Shown here piece after piece: positions 18,001 through 27,058 of a DNA stretch of 64,000 nucleotides. The notes beneath the pieces are model-generated. The model saw nothing but the letters and a program-made list of their open reading frames with translations. It was not told the DNA's origin and did no database searches. The DNA comes from Quisquiliibacterium transsilvanicum (lineage in GTDB: Bacteria; Pseudomonadota; Gammaproteobacteria; Burkholderiales; Burkholderiaceae_E): NCBI RefSeq assembly GCF_014202215.1, contig NZ_JACHGB010000003.1:372001-436000 (forward strand), in the 5' to 3' direction. The translations under genes and the position numbers were made by a program. The stretch's first letter is position 1, and every line of letters starts with the position of its first letter.

Positions 18001-19567
18001 CCGACATCAGCTCAACGACGGCGCCCCCGGAACCGGCATCGGCGCCCCGCACCGCCACCAGGCGTCCGCGCGCATCGTGCAGCAGCTGCCAGCTCCGATC
18101 GCCGGCCTCGAGCCCCGTCAGCTGACCCTGGCGGTAGCGATAGGCAAGGCCGGTGGGCGGGCATTCGTCGCAACCGCTGCCCCTCGCCTCCACCACCACC
18201 CGGGTCTCGCCGTCCTCGAGCGTTCGCCACCGATAGGAGCCGAGCAGCCGGTCCTCGCGCGAGACCCGGGTTTCGCCGTCGCCGTCGCCGTCGCCGTCGC
18301 TGCCGCTGCCGCTGCCGCTGCCGACGTAATCGAACTGCAGCGCCTGCCGCTCCTGCGCCCCAGCGGCCCGCGACCAGACCACCCGGCCCTGCGCGTCGTA
18401 CCGATACGCGCTGCTGCGCCCATCCGGCAGCGTCACCCCGACTAGCCGGGCGGCGCCCTGCGCTTCGTAGCGGTAGCGGACCTCGTCGCCGCCGGGATGG
18501 CGCACCGACTCCAGGCGCCCCCGTGCGTCATAGCCGTAGCGGACCTGCGAGCCATTCGGCAGCCGCAGCACGGCCAGGCGCTGCGCGGGAGCGGCTTGCT
18601 GCCCTCCCTGCGTTCCGGCACGCGACTCGAGGGCCCCGACGCCCGCCTCGCCCCGATCCCCATAGACGAAGCGCAAGGCATTTCCCGCCGAGTCCTGCAC
18701 CGCGACCAGCCTGCCGCCCCCCTTCTCGTATTCCATTGACAGCCGGGCCGCCCCGCCGTCGGTCACCGCAAGCAGCCGTCCATCCGCCGCGAACTCCAGC
18801 CTGCGTCCGTCGCGCCAGCGCCAGATCCACGTGGCCGCCTGGGCCGTAGCCCCGGTCGCCGCGGTCGCCCGCGCCGCAGTGCCCGCCCTGTGCGGCAGCC
18901 GCTCGAGCACCCCGTCGTCGCGATGCAGCCCCTCGTGCCGAAGCGGGCCCGCGAGCGTGCGCCGACCCGCTCCGAAGCGCACCAGCCGCCCGTCCGCCTG
19001 CAGCACCTGCAGCTGCGCGCGTCCCCGGGCGTCCTGGCCGGCATGCAGGCGCGTCTCGAAACCGTGGCGCCAGCCCGGCCCCAGGGCGTCGGAGCCTGTG
19101 CCCATGCTCGAGTACATGCGCGAAAAGAGGAGCTCGGGCGGCGGCCCCGGCCGCAGCGCAGGCGCGCCCGCGCCCGCGCCGGCCGGCACGTGGACGTCCA
19201 CGGCCCGGTCCAGCTTCGCGCCGGTGACAAGGTCCACCGGATTGCCGGCCACCCGGGGAAGGCCCGGCGCAGGGGCGCTCGCCTGCTCTGCGGGCATGCA
19301 GTCCACCGCCTGCTTGCCGGCGCCAACCAGCCCCGCGAGCGCGTCGCGCACCCCGGCAGCTGCACCGAGCAGGCCACCCACCAGTGAGGCGACCAGTCCC
19401 CCGCCATGCAGGCCCGCGCCCACCCCCGCGGCGCACATGAGCACGGCGTTCGCCGCGCTGCACTGCAGCGCCAGGACCAGCGCGAACAGCGCTGTCCGCA
19501 GCGGCCTCGCAAGGCCTGCCCCGGGCCAGCCGCGGCCGGCCTGATGTGCGTTCGATTTCGTCACCAT
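15038..19567 (-). CDS. RHS-repeat protein with C-terminal DUF2235 (Tle1-like) hydrolase domain
   Basis: A 1509-residue polymorphic-toxin-like protein. The N-terminus has a Sec-like leader (LRTALFALVLALQCSAANA) and a second hydrophobic Gly-rich stretch. Then comes the RHS entry motif GNPVDLVTGAKLD, many YDxxGR-type YD repeats (about 130-1150), and the RHS core end PDPLGLRGGPNPYAYAGN...DPSGL. Immediately after it, from about residue 1182 (16024-15041), an alpha/beta-hydrolase of the DUF2235 family begins (FAFDGTGN). A catalytic triad is plausible: Ser1277 in GFSRGAS, Asp1315 in GLWDTV and His1377 in GAHSDIGGSY. In T6SS Tle1 effectors this domain cleaves phospholipids. No PAAR domain and no neighbouring immunity gene are seen. 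Two codon-level repeats lie inside the gene. Confidence 0.9.
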   Translation of the reverse strand: MVTKSNAHQAGRGWPGAGLARPLRTALFALVLALQCSAANAVLMCAAGVGAGLHGGGLVASLVGGLLGAAAGVRDALAGLVGAGKQAVDCMPAEQASAPAPGLPRVAGNPVDLVTGAKLDRAVDVHVPAGAGAGAPALRPGPPPELLFSRMYSSMGTGSDALGPGWRHGFETRLHAGQDARGRAQLQVLQADGRLVRFGAGRRTLAGPLRHEGLHRDDGVLERLPHRAGTAARATAATGATAQAATWIWRWRDGRRLEFAADGRLLAVTDGGAARLSMEYEKGGGRLVAVQDSAGNALRFVYGDRGEAGVGALESRAGTQGGQQAAPAQRLAVLRLPNGSQVRYGYDARGRLESVRHPGGDEVRYRYEAQGAARLVGVTLPDGRSSAYRYDAQGRVVWSRAAGAQERQALQFDYVGSGSGSGSDGDGDGDGETRVSREDRLLGSYRWRTLEDGETRVVVEARGSGCDECPPTGLAYRYRQGQLTGLEAGDRSWQLLHDARGRLVAVRGADAGSGGAVVELMSVQWDEDSAVDRPLLVRRSSVVPGRAHVLSLRYSPAGALRSVLESGFAPVVDAGPDGGVRISGAAPIQRAHPADRAGGTSVAAEAGGPMQLPAAARHEGFGRWMVRAPNGAETRWWLDDFGRAVAMLSADTGVTRWVRDDAGRLVEEHAADGTVANLRRDVRGRLLEHTVRRGTEAPVVARFRHRDGRTAGVSHPGQDESYAYDGQGRLVRRTVRLKLVSGRIAEYHTRYRYQYQDRRPSAWSLPDGSWVLQVYDREGRARALERVTVDGAHRMPLVRAAAWGPRGLLGADYGNGARMRIDTGPGGRPARICHGSGRAGAAQCDLVDHRLFFDASGSLLEWVREDVRAFHVHDSAGRLLQALERGQEAEVAWRYAYDRNGNRLPAGVFAGAALVGGAFNRSVVRDEAQLAKAEAEAEAGVGPGAGPGAGPGAGPGAGAAGAGAAPSGAPSASGAAPRWDRAGRLIDDGLRRYRWTPMGLLAEVSGPAGALAEYRYDHRGQRIAARSGGRWRHFLFDERRRPLAELDEEGRLLRQYLHFADRPLAVIEHAEGAERTVFLHLDHRGAPVLASDASAAPVWRARHAPFGRLVGLQAQAGFTLALRLPGQHEDEITGLHYNDHRWYDPDTGRYLSPDPLGLRGGPNPYAYAGNDPLTRVDPSGLLLFAFDGTGNSDPPPGQDDWSNVYKLSRSYADGRVWYMAGVGRQDPGSGILGGRSDLADAQSARARVDYMLAELTREASLPASASRWLNVDVIGFSRGASMARDFANEVADRATSGIWARLGTCVRLRFLGLWDTVAQFGSGGTQDLSWRLSVPAGVEYAAHAVALNEHRTLFPVESIEGAPAGGTRIERGFIGAHSDIGGSYAEGDLSDVALGWMHAQARNAGVRMTALTSEFARVTSPLLHDSNTDGWGDREFRLRNAMGLITRSLVQRVAPVAGMQWRDTGGFIQRYEEPRWDAYGAPTLVGTVGMEDYARWLRDNYGLRVGWAP
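16690..16775. repeat. 12-bp tandem repeats inside the RHS gene
   Basis: Repeats of a CTCCAGGTCCTG-like 12-mer, then shorter CTCTGC units. On the coding strand they give alternating Ala-Glu followed by repeated Gly-Pro-Gly-Ala. They lie just ahead of the last RHS core segment, keep the reading frame and look like a flexible, slippage-prone spacer. Confidence 0.8.
18274..18323. repeat. 6-bp tandem repeats inside the RHS gene
   Basis: About four copies of CGCCGT followed by about four copies of CGCTGC. On the coding strand these encode Gly-Ser repeats then Gly-Asp repeats between two YD-repeat blocks. Units of 6 bp keep the frame whatever the copy number. Confidence 0.85.
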
Positions 19568-19660
19568 CGCCCCCTCCCTGCGAAAGCAGGCTAAGGGGCG
19601 CGACCCGGGCGCACCATCCGGCAGGCGGACTACGCCTCGGCCGGAGGGTTTGCACCCGCC

Positions 19661-22052
<2,392 letters not shown>

Positions 22053-22313
22053 TTACTGCAGCGGAACGATTTCCACGGTGTGACGGCGCAGCGCGCCCTT
22101 CACAGCGAACTTCACCTGGCCGTCGACCAGCGCGTAGAGCGTGTGGTCCTTGCCGCGGCCCACGTTGACGCCCTCATGGAACTTGGTGCCGCGCTGGCGA
22201 ACGATGATCGAACCCGCTGAGACGGTTTCGCCACCGTAGGCCTTGACGCCCAGCATCTTCGGCTGGGAATCGCGACCGTTGCGCGTAGAGCCGCCGCCTT
22301 TCTTCTGTGCCAT
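22053..22313 (-). CDS. rpmA: 50S ribosomal protein L27
   Basis: An 86-residue protein starting [19 protein letters not shown], the invariant N-terminal tail of L27 that reaches the peptidyl-transferase centre, followed by the family core [24 protein letters not shown]. Full length. The ATG at 22313 has AGGAGTAGATCACC ahead. It forms an operon with rplU, 13 nt upstream. Confidence 0.98.
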   Translation of the reverse strand: MAQKKGGGSTRNGRDSQPKMLGVKAYGGETVSAGSIIVRQRGTKFHEGVNVGRGKDHTLYALVDGQVKFAVKGALRRHTVEIVPLQ

Positions 22314-22326
22314 GGTGATCTACTCC

Positions 22327-22914
22327 TTAAGCGCGCTTGCCGGCGACGAGCTCGTCGGTAAGCTTCTTGAACGCATCCCAGTCGCCAGCGGCGGCCAGCC
22401 GGGCCTGCTCGGGCCAGGTGCCCGGATCGGCCAGGCCGAAACGCGAGCCAGCGGCGTGCAGCACTTCCTTCAGGCGTTCCACCGGCGTCTGCGCCAGCTG
22501 CGCGAAGGTGACGATGCCGGCCTTGGCGAAGACCTGACGGATCTTCGGACCGATGCCTTCGATCTTCTCGAGGTCGTCGGCGGCAACGGTGCTCTCGCCC
22601 AGCGCCGACGCGATCTTGCCGATGAAGAGCTCGGTGTAGTTCTGGCGGTGGCCCTGCTGCTTGCGATAGTGCTTGCGGCGGCGCATCTTGAAGATGCGGA
22701 TTTTGTCGTGCCGACCCTGGGAAACCACCGTTGCCGAAACCGTCGCACCTGCCACGAGCGGCGTGCCGATCGCGAGCTGATCGCCCGCGCCAACCGCCAG
22801 AACCTGGTCGATCACGATTTCAGCCCCGATGTCCGCCGGCATCTGTTCTACTTTGATCTTGTCGCCGGCAGCAACTTTGTACTGCTTGCCGCCGGTTTTT
22901 ATGACCGCGTACAT
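22327..22914 (-). CDS. rplU: 50S ribosomal protein L21 with C-terminal helix-hairpin-helix extension
   Basis: A 195-residue protein. Residues 1-103 are ordinary L21 ([18 protein letters not shown] ... [21 protein letters not shown]), which binds 23S rRNA. After about residue 103 a further 90 residues follow: a linker, then [20 protein letters not shown], a helix-hairpin-helix signature, and a region with [13 protein letters not shown]. Most betaproteobacterial L21 proteins end near residue 103, so this is nearly twice the usual size. Similar tails are known from memory on some Bacteroidetes L21 proteins. There is no stop or frameshift between the two parts. The ATG at 22914 has GAGG upstream. 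The tail's job is unknown; nucleic-acid binding is the natural guess. Confidence 0.96.
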   Translation of the reverse strand: MYAVIKTGGKQYKVAAGDKIKVEQMPADIGAEIVIDQVLAVGAGDQLAIGTPLVAGATVSATVVSQGRHDKIRIFKMRRRKHYRKQQGHRQNYTELFIGKIASALGESTVAADDLEKIEGIGPKIRQVFAKAGIVTFAQLAQTPVERLKEVLHAAGSRFGLADPGTWPEQARLAAAGDWDAFKKLTDELVAGKRA

Positions 22915-23069
22915 GGGAACCTCTGATTGATGAAAAAACCGGACGAGAACGCCCCGCAAGGAAAATAGCGGAGGCGGAAAACCCGATATGGTACGACGGC
23001 TTCGCTGCCTTCGCAACACTCAGGATAATCCTGCCGAACGCCCGCCGTCGCCTCGTGCCGCCCCGAACG

Positions 23070-23075
23070 TATAAT
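23070..23075 (+). promoter_or_regulatory. Possible -10 element of ispB
   Basis: TATAAT on the plus strand, 54 nt ahead of the ispB start, in the 214-nt divergent gap with rplU. The -35 region is poor. Confidence 0.3.
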
Positions 23076-23128
23076 CCGGCGCTGCGGTCCCAGCCGGGGC
23101 CGCCCTGAACCGTCACCCAGCGACCGCC

Positions 23129-24121
23129 GTGGTCGCGCCGCCGACAAGCGCCTTGAAGCCCGCCGAAATGTTCCCGGTGCTCGCAGCCGACCTCGCCGAG
23201 GTCGACCGCGTGATCCGCTCGCGCCTGAGCTCCGAGGTGGCGCTGGTCAGCACCGTCGCCGACTACATCATCGCGGCGGGCGGCAAGCGGATGCGCCCCG
23301 TGCTGCTGCTGCTGGTGGCCCGCGCGCTGGGCTACGACGGGCGCACGCATCACCAGCTCGCGGCGGTGGTCGAGTTCATCCACACCGCAACGCTCCTGCA
23401 TGACGACGTCGTCGACGAGTCCGACCTGAGGCGCGGGCGCCAGACCGCCAACGCCGTCTTCGGCAACGCCGCCTCGGTGCTGGTGGGCGACTTCCTCTAC
23501 TCGCGCTCCTTCCAGATGATGGTGGAGGCCGACGACATGCGCGTGATGCAGGTGCTGGCCAACGCCACCAACGTCATCGCCGAGGGCGAGGTGCTGCAGC
23601 TGATGAACTGCAACGACCCCGACGTGGACGAAGAGCGCTACCTGCAGGTCATCCGCTACAAGACCGCCAAGCTGTTCGAGGCCGCGGCCCAGGTGGGCGC
23701 CATCCTGTGCAAGGCGCCCGCCGCAGTCGAAGAAGCCGCCGCCGAGTACGGCCGCCGGCTGGGCACCGCCTTCCAGCTGATCGACGACGTGCTCGACTAC
23801 TCCGGCATTACCAACGACATCGGCAAGAACGTGGGCGACGATCTGCGCGAGGGCAAACCCACGCTGCCGCTGCTGCACGCCATGGCCCAGGGCACCGCCG
23901 CCGAGCGCGCAATGATCCGCGAGGCGATCGCACAGGGCCACACCGAGCGCTTCGACGAAATCATGGCCGCGATCCACCGCACCGGCGCGCTGGAATACAC
24001 GCGCGAGCGCGCTCGGACCGAGGCCAAGGCCGCGGCCGACGCGGTCGCTGGCCTGGCCCCTTCCGCTTACCGCGAGGCTCTGCTATACTTTTCGACTTAC
24101 TCGATCGAGCGTGACCGCTAG
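23129..24121 (+). CDS. ispB: Polyprenyl (octaprenyl) diphosphate synthase
   Basis: A 330-residue trans-prenyltransferase that lengthens farnesyl diphosphate to the C40-type chain used for ubiquinone side chains. The first Asp-rich motif is LLHDDVVDESD and the second is QLIDDVLDYSG. GGKRMRPVLLLLVARALG binds the homoallylic diphosphate. The likely start is a GTG at 23129; an internal ATG at 23168 (MFPVLAADLAEVD) is a plausible alternative because it matches where many homologues start. Divergent from rplU, as is usual in Betaproteobacteria. The gene ends 100 nt before tRNA-Pro. The chain length of the product cannot be read with certainty. Confidence 0.95.
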   Translation: MVAPPTSALKPAEMFPVLAADLAEVDRVIRSRLSSEVALVSTVADYIIAAGGKRMRPVLLLLVARALGYDGRTHHQLAAVVEFIHTATLLHDDVVDESDLRRGRQTANAVFGNAASVLVGDFLYSRSFQMMVEADDMRVMQVLANATNVIAEGEVLQLMNCNDPDVDEERYLQVIRYKTAKLFEAAAQVGAILCKAPAAVEEAAAEYGRRLGTAFQLIDDVLDYSGITNDIGKNVGDDLREGKPTLPLLHAMAQGTAAERAMIREAIAQGHTERFDEIMAAIHRTGALEYTRERARTEAKAAADAVAGLAPSAYREALLYFSTYSIERDR

Positions 24122-24221
24122 GTAGCGCTACGGACCCGGGCGTTTCCCGACGCTGGCCCGGTTCCCGACAGATCGAAGCCGTCTTCAGTGTTCACCGGGT
24201 CACCGGGCGCAACGCAGGATT

Positions 24222-24298
24222 CGGGGTGTAGCTTAGCCTGGTAGAGCGCTACGTTCGGGACGTAGAGGCCGGAGGTTCGAATCCTCTCACCCCGACCA
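24222..24298 (+). tRNA. tRNA-Pro, anticodon CGG
   Basis: A 77-nt cloverleaf. The acceptor arm CGGGGTG pairs with CACCCCG, then discriminator A and an encoded CCA end. The D arm contains the GGTAGAGC stretch. The anticodon stem CTACG/CGTAG encloses TTCGGGA, giving anticodon CGG at 24256-24258. The T arm has the GGTTCGAATCC core. It reads the proline codon CCG. It lies just after ispB. The sequence 3' of it looks like accessory or degraded DNA. Confidence 0.97.
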
Positions 24299-24467
24299 AT
24301 CAAATCAAGCACTGGTGAACATGCCCGCAGGATGGCATGACGGCCAGTGTTCGCCACCGCACAGAACGACGAGTCATGCCGGCGTAAATTGAACGCGTCG
24401 ACTTGCGCATGCGTTCGGAGGTCGACTTGTCCTCGCATCCTTCAACGCAGCCTGGGAGATTCGCATC

Positions 24468-24542
24468 ATGAACAACATCGTCTGGCTGGTCGGGGCCGTG
24501 GTCATCGTCCTCTTCATCCTCGGGTTCCTCGGCCTGCGCTGA
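24468..24542 (+). CDS. 24-residue single-span membrane peptide
   Basis: ATG at 24468 with GGGAG 10 nt upstream, then MNNIVWLVGAVVIVLFILG FLGLR and a stop. It is almost wholly one hydrophobic helix with Asn at the front and Arg at the end. Peptides of this size and pattern recur as unnamed genes in Betaproteobacteria (from memory). It is probably an inner-membrane small protein, perhaps binding a larger partner. No function is assigned. Unlike the decayed sequence around it, it has a good ribosome site and an intact frame. Confidence 0.65.
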   Translation: MNNIVWLVGAVVIVLFILGFLGLR

Positions 24543-24769
24543 GCGGCTCACGGGCGGGCCAGCGCGTCAAGCGGAGGATGGCGGCCGATCGGGGCGCGTG
24601 CCGCGCGACATCCGCTTGCCCTACAGTATTCGGTCGCCGTGCCGATGGTTGCCGTTGTGGTTGCCGCCAGGGGCACCTTGGCTCACTCCGCCGTGCAGCT
24701 TGCACCGGCTCTTTGCCAGCGCCGGGCGAAGGCAAGACGCACCGCACCAGGAGGTGCGGCTAGACCGGC

Positions 24770-25089
24770 CTAACTGGCCGCGCCTGCGGCAGCACGCCGC
24801 CAGGCCTCCTCCAGACGCCTCCGACTCACCGCGCGGACCCGCTTCAGGCAGATCACCCGGGCCATCTCGACCACACCCGCTTCCAGCACCACGCCGCTTC
24901 CCTGCAACTCTGCGGCGAGGCCCGCAAGCTCTTCGATTGCGATGTCCTCCACTGCACGGACGGCATCGGCACGGCGTTCTGGCAATCGGCCAGATTGAGC
25001 TTGGCCGCCACGGTCGCCTCGACCCTGATATCGAGCTTTGCTGCCTGCTCGGCACTTGCGTCGGTGCTGCCGGATTGCGCGTCGTCCAT
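24770..25089 (-). pseudogene. Frameshifted N-terminal remnant resembling DUF4011/DUF3320 helicase
   Basis: ATG at 25089 with CCGGAGGGGAC ahead gives MDDAQSGSTDAS, then KLDIRVEATVAAKLNLADCQ NAVP, which resembles the N-terminus of large DUF4011/DUF3320 superfamily-1 helicases (family pattern: LNFADFQNAVPVLREL). The frame is lost near 24961-24966. After a shift of one base, the matching continuation VRAVEDIAIEELAGLAAELQG appears in the other frame and runs to a stop at 24770. The remaining thousand or more residues of such a helicase are absent. This reads as the decayed stub of an accessory gene. The family assignment is from memory of the pattern and needs a profile search. Confidence 0.5.
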
Positions 25090-25578
25090 GTCCCCTCCGG
25101 GGGCAATGCAGTGCATCGCCCTTTCCTTCAATTCCCAATGTCGGCTGTGCGGCATGCCCCTGATTCCGCAGCCACTACGAATGAGCTCGATACTGTCATA
25201 GCCCACGCCGCCGCCCTACCCAGAATTCCGCGTTTCTGGGCGTGGGCCGAATCAGTTACCCCTGTTCCGAGGTTCACGAGTTCGCTGCTGGAGTGCGAAG
25301 CGGCGCTTGAGGATTCCAGTCAAGGTCGACGGGAATCTCTCCGGCGCTGAGGCCACCAACGCCCTCCACCAAGACTCCCGGCAAGCCGTCCCCCAAGCCG
25401 CTGCATCGACCCCGATCCCACGCTCGAACGCAAGCTCAGGCCGGCGCGTGCCAGGCGCACAGTGCCGACCGGACCGTGTCCGGCGCTCGCGGCCGCGGGC
25501 GTCCCGGTGTAGCTTCGGCGGATCAGAATGCCGCGTTCCCAGCAAGGTCCGCCCCATGATCGACTGCTCCAGAATCCA
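25090..25578. other. Intergenic region with no supported gene
   Basis: Short open frames exist on both strands but none has a convincing ribosome site or recognisable domain. It separates the helicase remnant from the first adenylate-forming gene and may contain that gene's promoter, which I could not pick out. Confidence 0.5.
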
Positions 25579-27051
25579 ATGAATACCCTCGACGAGATGA
25601 TCGCGCTGCATGCCCGGGCGCGCCCGCAGGCGCCCGCCGTCATCTCCGCCCGCACGTCCCTGACGTATGCCGCCCTGGACGCTCTGGTCGGCCGCGCAGC
25701 GTCGATGCTGGCCCGGGCGGGCGTGACCGCCCGCGGCAGGATCGCCCTGAGCTTCGACGACGAAGTCCTCGAGCTGGTGCTGACGCTGGCGATCGCATCA
25801 TTGGGCGGACGGCTGGTTTCGCTGGCACGCGGCGCGCCGCTGCCGGTTCGCAGCGAAACCTGCAGGGCTGCCGGCGTGAGCGTGCTGCTCTGCGACAACC
25901 CGAAGCATCGGGTTGCCGGCGTGCCCACCGGCGTCGTGAGCCTCGAACAGCTCGGACTGCAGCCGGAAAATGGAGCCGCCGTGCTGGGCCGCGGGGAGGT
26001 CGCCGCCGATTTCATCCATGTAAGCAGTTCCGGCTCGACCGGCGCGCCCAAGCGATTCCACCTGAGCCAGGAACTCCTCCTGCGCAGACTGTGGCAACGG
26101 GTGTCGTTCTTCGGACTGGGCCCGAGCGACAGGTTCCTCAGGGTCTCCTCGTTCTCCTACATCGGTTCGAAAGTGCGGCACCTGAGCGCGCTGCTCGCCG
26201 GCGCCGCCATCGTGTTCCCGGAAGACCCCTTGCATGGCGTATGGGAGACCTGTGTCGATCACCAGGTGACCTTCCTGTCGGCTGTAGTGGTGCAGGTGGA
26301 AGCGCTGCTCAGGCAGCAGCGCCAGTCGGAGACCCTGCCCCCGCTGAACCTGAGGGTGCTCGAGATCTCGGCTTCGAGCGTCAGCGACGACCTGCGCCGT
26401 CGGGCGCGGCAGGCGCTCAGCCCGAACGTCTACGTCACCTACAGCACGAACGAATCGGGGGCGATCGCGATCGCCACCCCGGACGAGGTGCGCGACCGGC
26501 CGGGCACGGTGGGCAGGCCACTGGACGGCGTCGAGGTCCGTGTCGTCGATCGCGACACCGGCGCCCCGCTGACGGGCAGGCCGGGGCTGATCTGCGTGAA
26601 GTCGGGCCACGCCATCGACGCCTACTGGAACGATGCCGTGAATACCGCCAGGTACTTCAGGAACGGATACTTCCTGCCCGGCGACCTCGGTGTGCTGGGG
26701 GAGTCCGGAGAACTGACCTGGCTCGGCCGCGCGGACGACATGATGATCATGCACGGCATCAACATCCACCCTTCGGCGATCACCGAGTGCCTGCTGCTCC
26801 ACCCGTCGGTCACCGACGCTGCCGCCTTCCCGGTCCGGCACAGCGTGCACGGTGACATTCCGGTCTGCGCGGTGTCGGTGCGCGAGAGCCCACCCGCCTC
26901 TGAAGCGACGCTGCTGAAGTACGCTGGCGCGCGACTCGGTGCTGCGGGCCCGCGCCGGATCGTCATCCTGGACGCCATCCCGCGCAACGAACTTGGCAAG
27001 GTGGACCGGATGCGGCTCATCGACATGGTGAAGACGAGGGTGGAGCGTTGA
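25579..27051 (+). CDS. Stand-alone class I adenylate-forming enzyme (acyl/aryl-CoA ligase-like)
   Basis: A 490-residue ANL-superfamily enzyme. The phosphate loop reads SSSGSTGAPKR, the A5-like segment YSTNESGAIAIA, A7 PGDLGVLG, A8 GRADDMMIMHGINIHPSAI and A10 PRNELGKVDRM with the catalytic lysine. These enzymes activate a carboxylic acid as an acyl-AMP and pass it to CoA, a carrier protein or an amine. There is no carrier-protein domain attached. It is convergent with, and related in sequence to, the adenylation half of the fusion gene that ends 7 nt away (both have PGTVGRP and GINIHP). No CoA-binding loop is clearly recognised, so CoA ligase activity is not assured. Confidence 0.85.
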   Translation: MNTLDEMIALHARARPQAPAVISARTSLTYAALDALVGRAASMLARAGVTARGRIALSFDDEVLELVLTLAIASLGGRLVSLARGAPLPVRSETCRAAGVSVLLCDNPKHRVAGVPTGVVSLEQLGLQPENGAAVLGRGEVAADFIHVSSSGSTGAPKRFHLSQELLLRRLWQRVSFFGLGPSDRFLRVSSFSYIGSKVRHLSALLAGAAIVFPEDPLHGVWETCVDHQVTFLSAVVVQVEALLRQQRQSETLPPLNLRVLEISASSVSDDLRRRARQALSPNVYVTYSTNESGAIAIATPDEVRDRPGTVGRPLDGVEVRVVDRDTGAPLTGRPGLICVKSGHAIDAYWNDAVNTARYFRNGYFLPGDLGVLGESGELTWLGRADDMMIMHGINIHPSAITECLLLHPSVTDAAAFPVRHSVHGDIPVCAVSVRESPPASEATLLKYAGARLGAAGPRRIVILDAIPRNELGKVDRMRLIDMVKTRVER

Positions 27052-27058
27052 GCGGCCG

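Noticed and set aside
15374-18445. Plus-strand open frame of 1023 codons opposite the RHS gene
   Set aside because: No recognisable domain; the minus frame has clear YD repeats and a hydrolase domain, so this is a shadow.
25252-25611. Minus-strand frame of 119 codons ahead of the first adenylation gene
   Set aside because: It overlaps the start of the adenylation gene, has no ribosome site and no recognisable motif.
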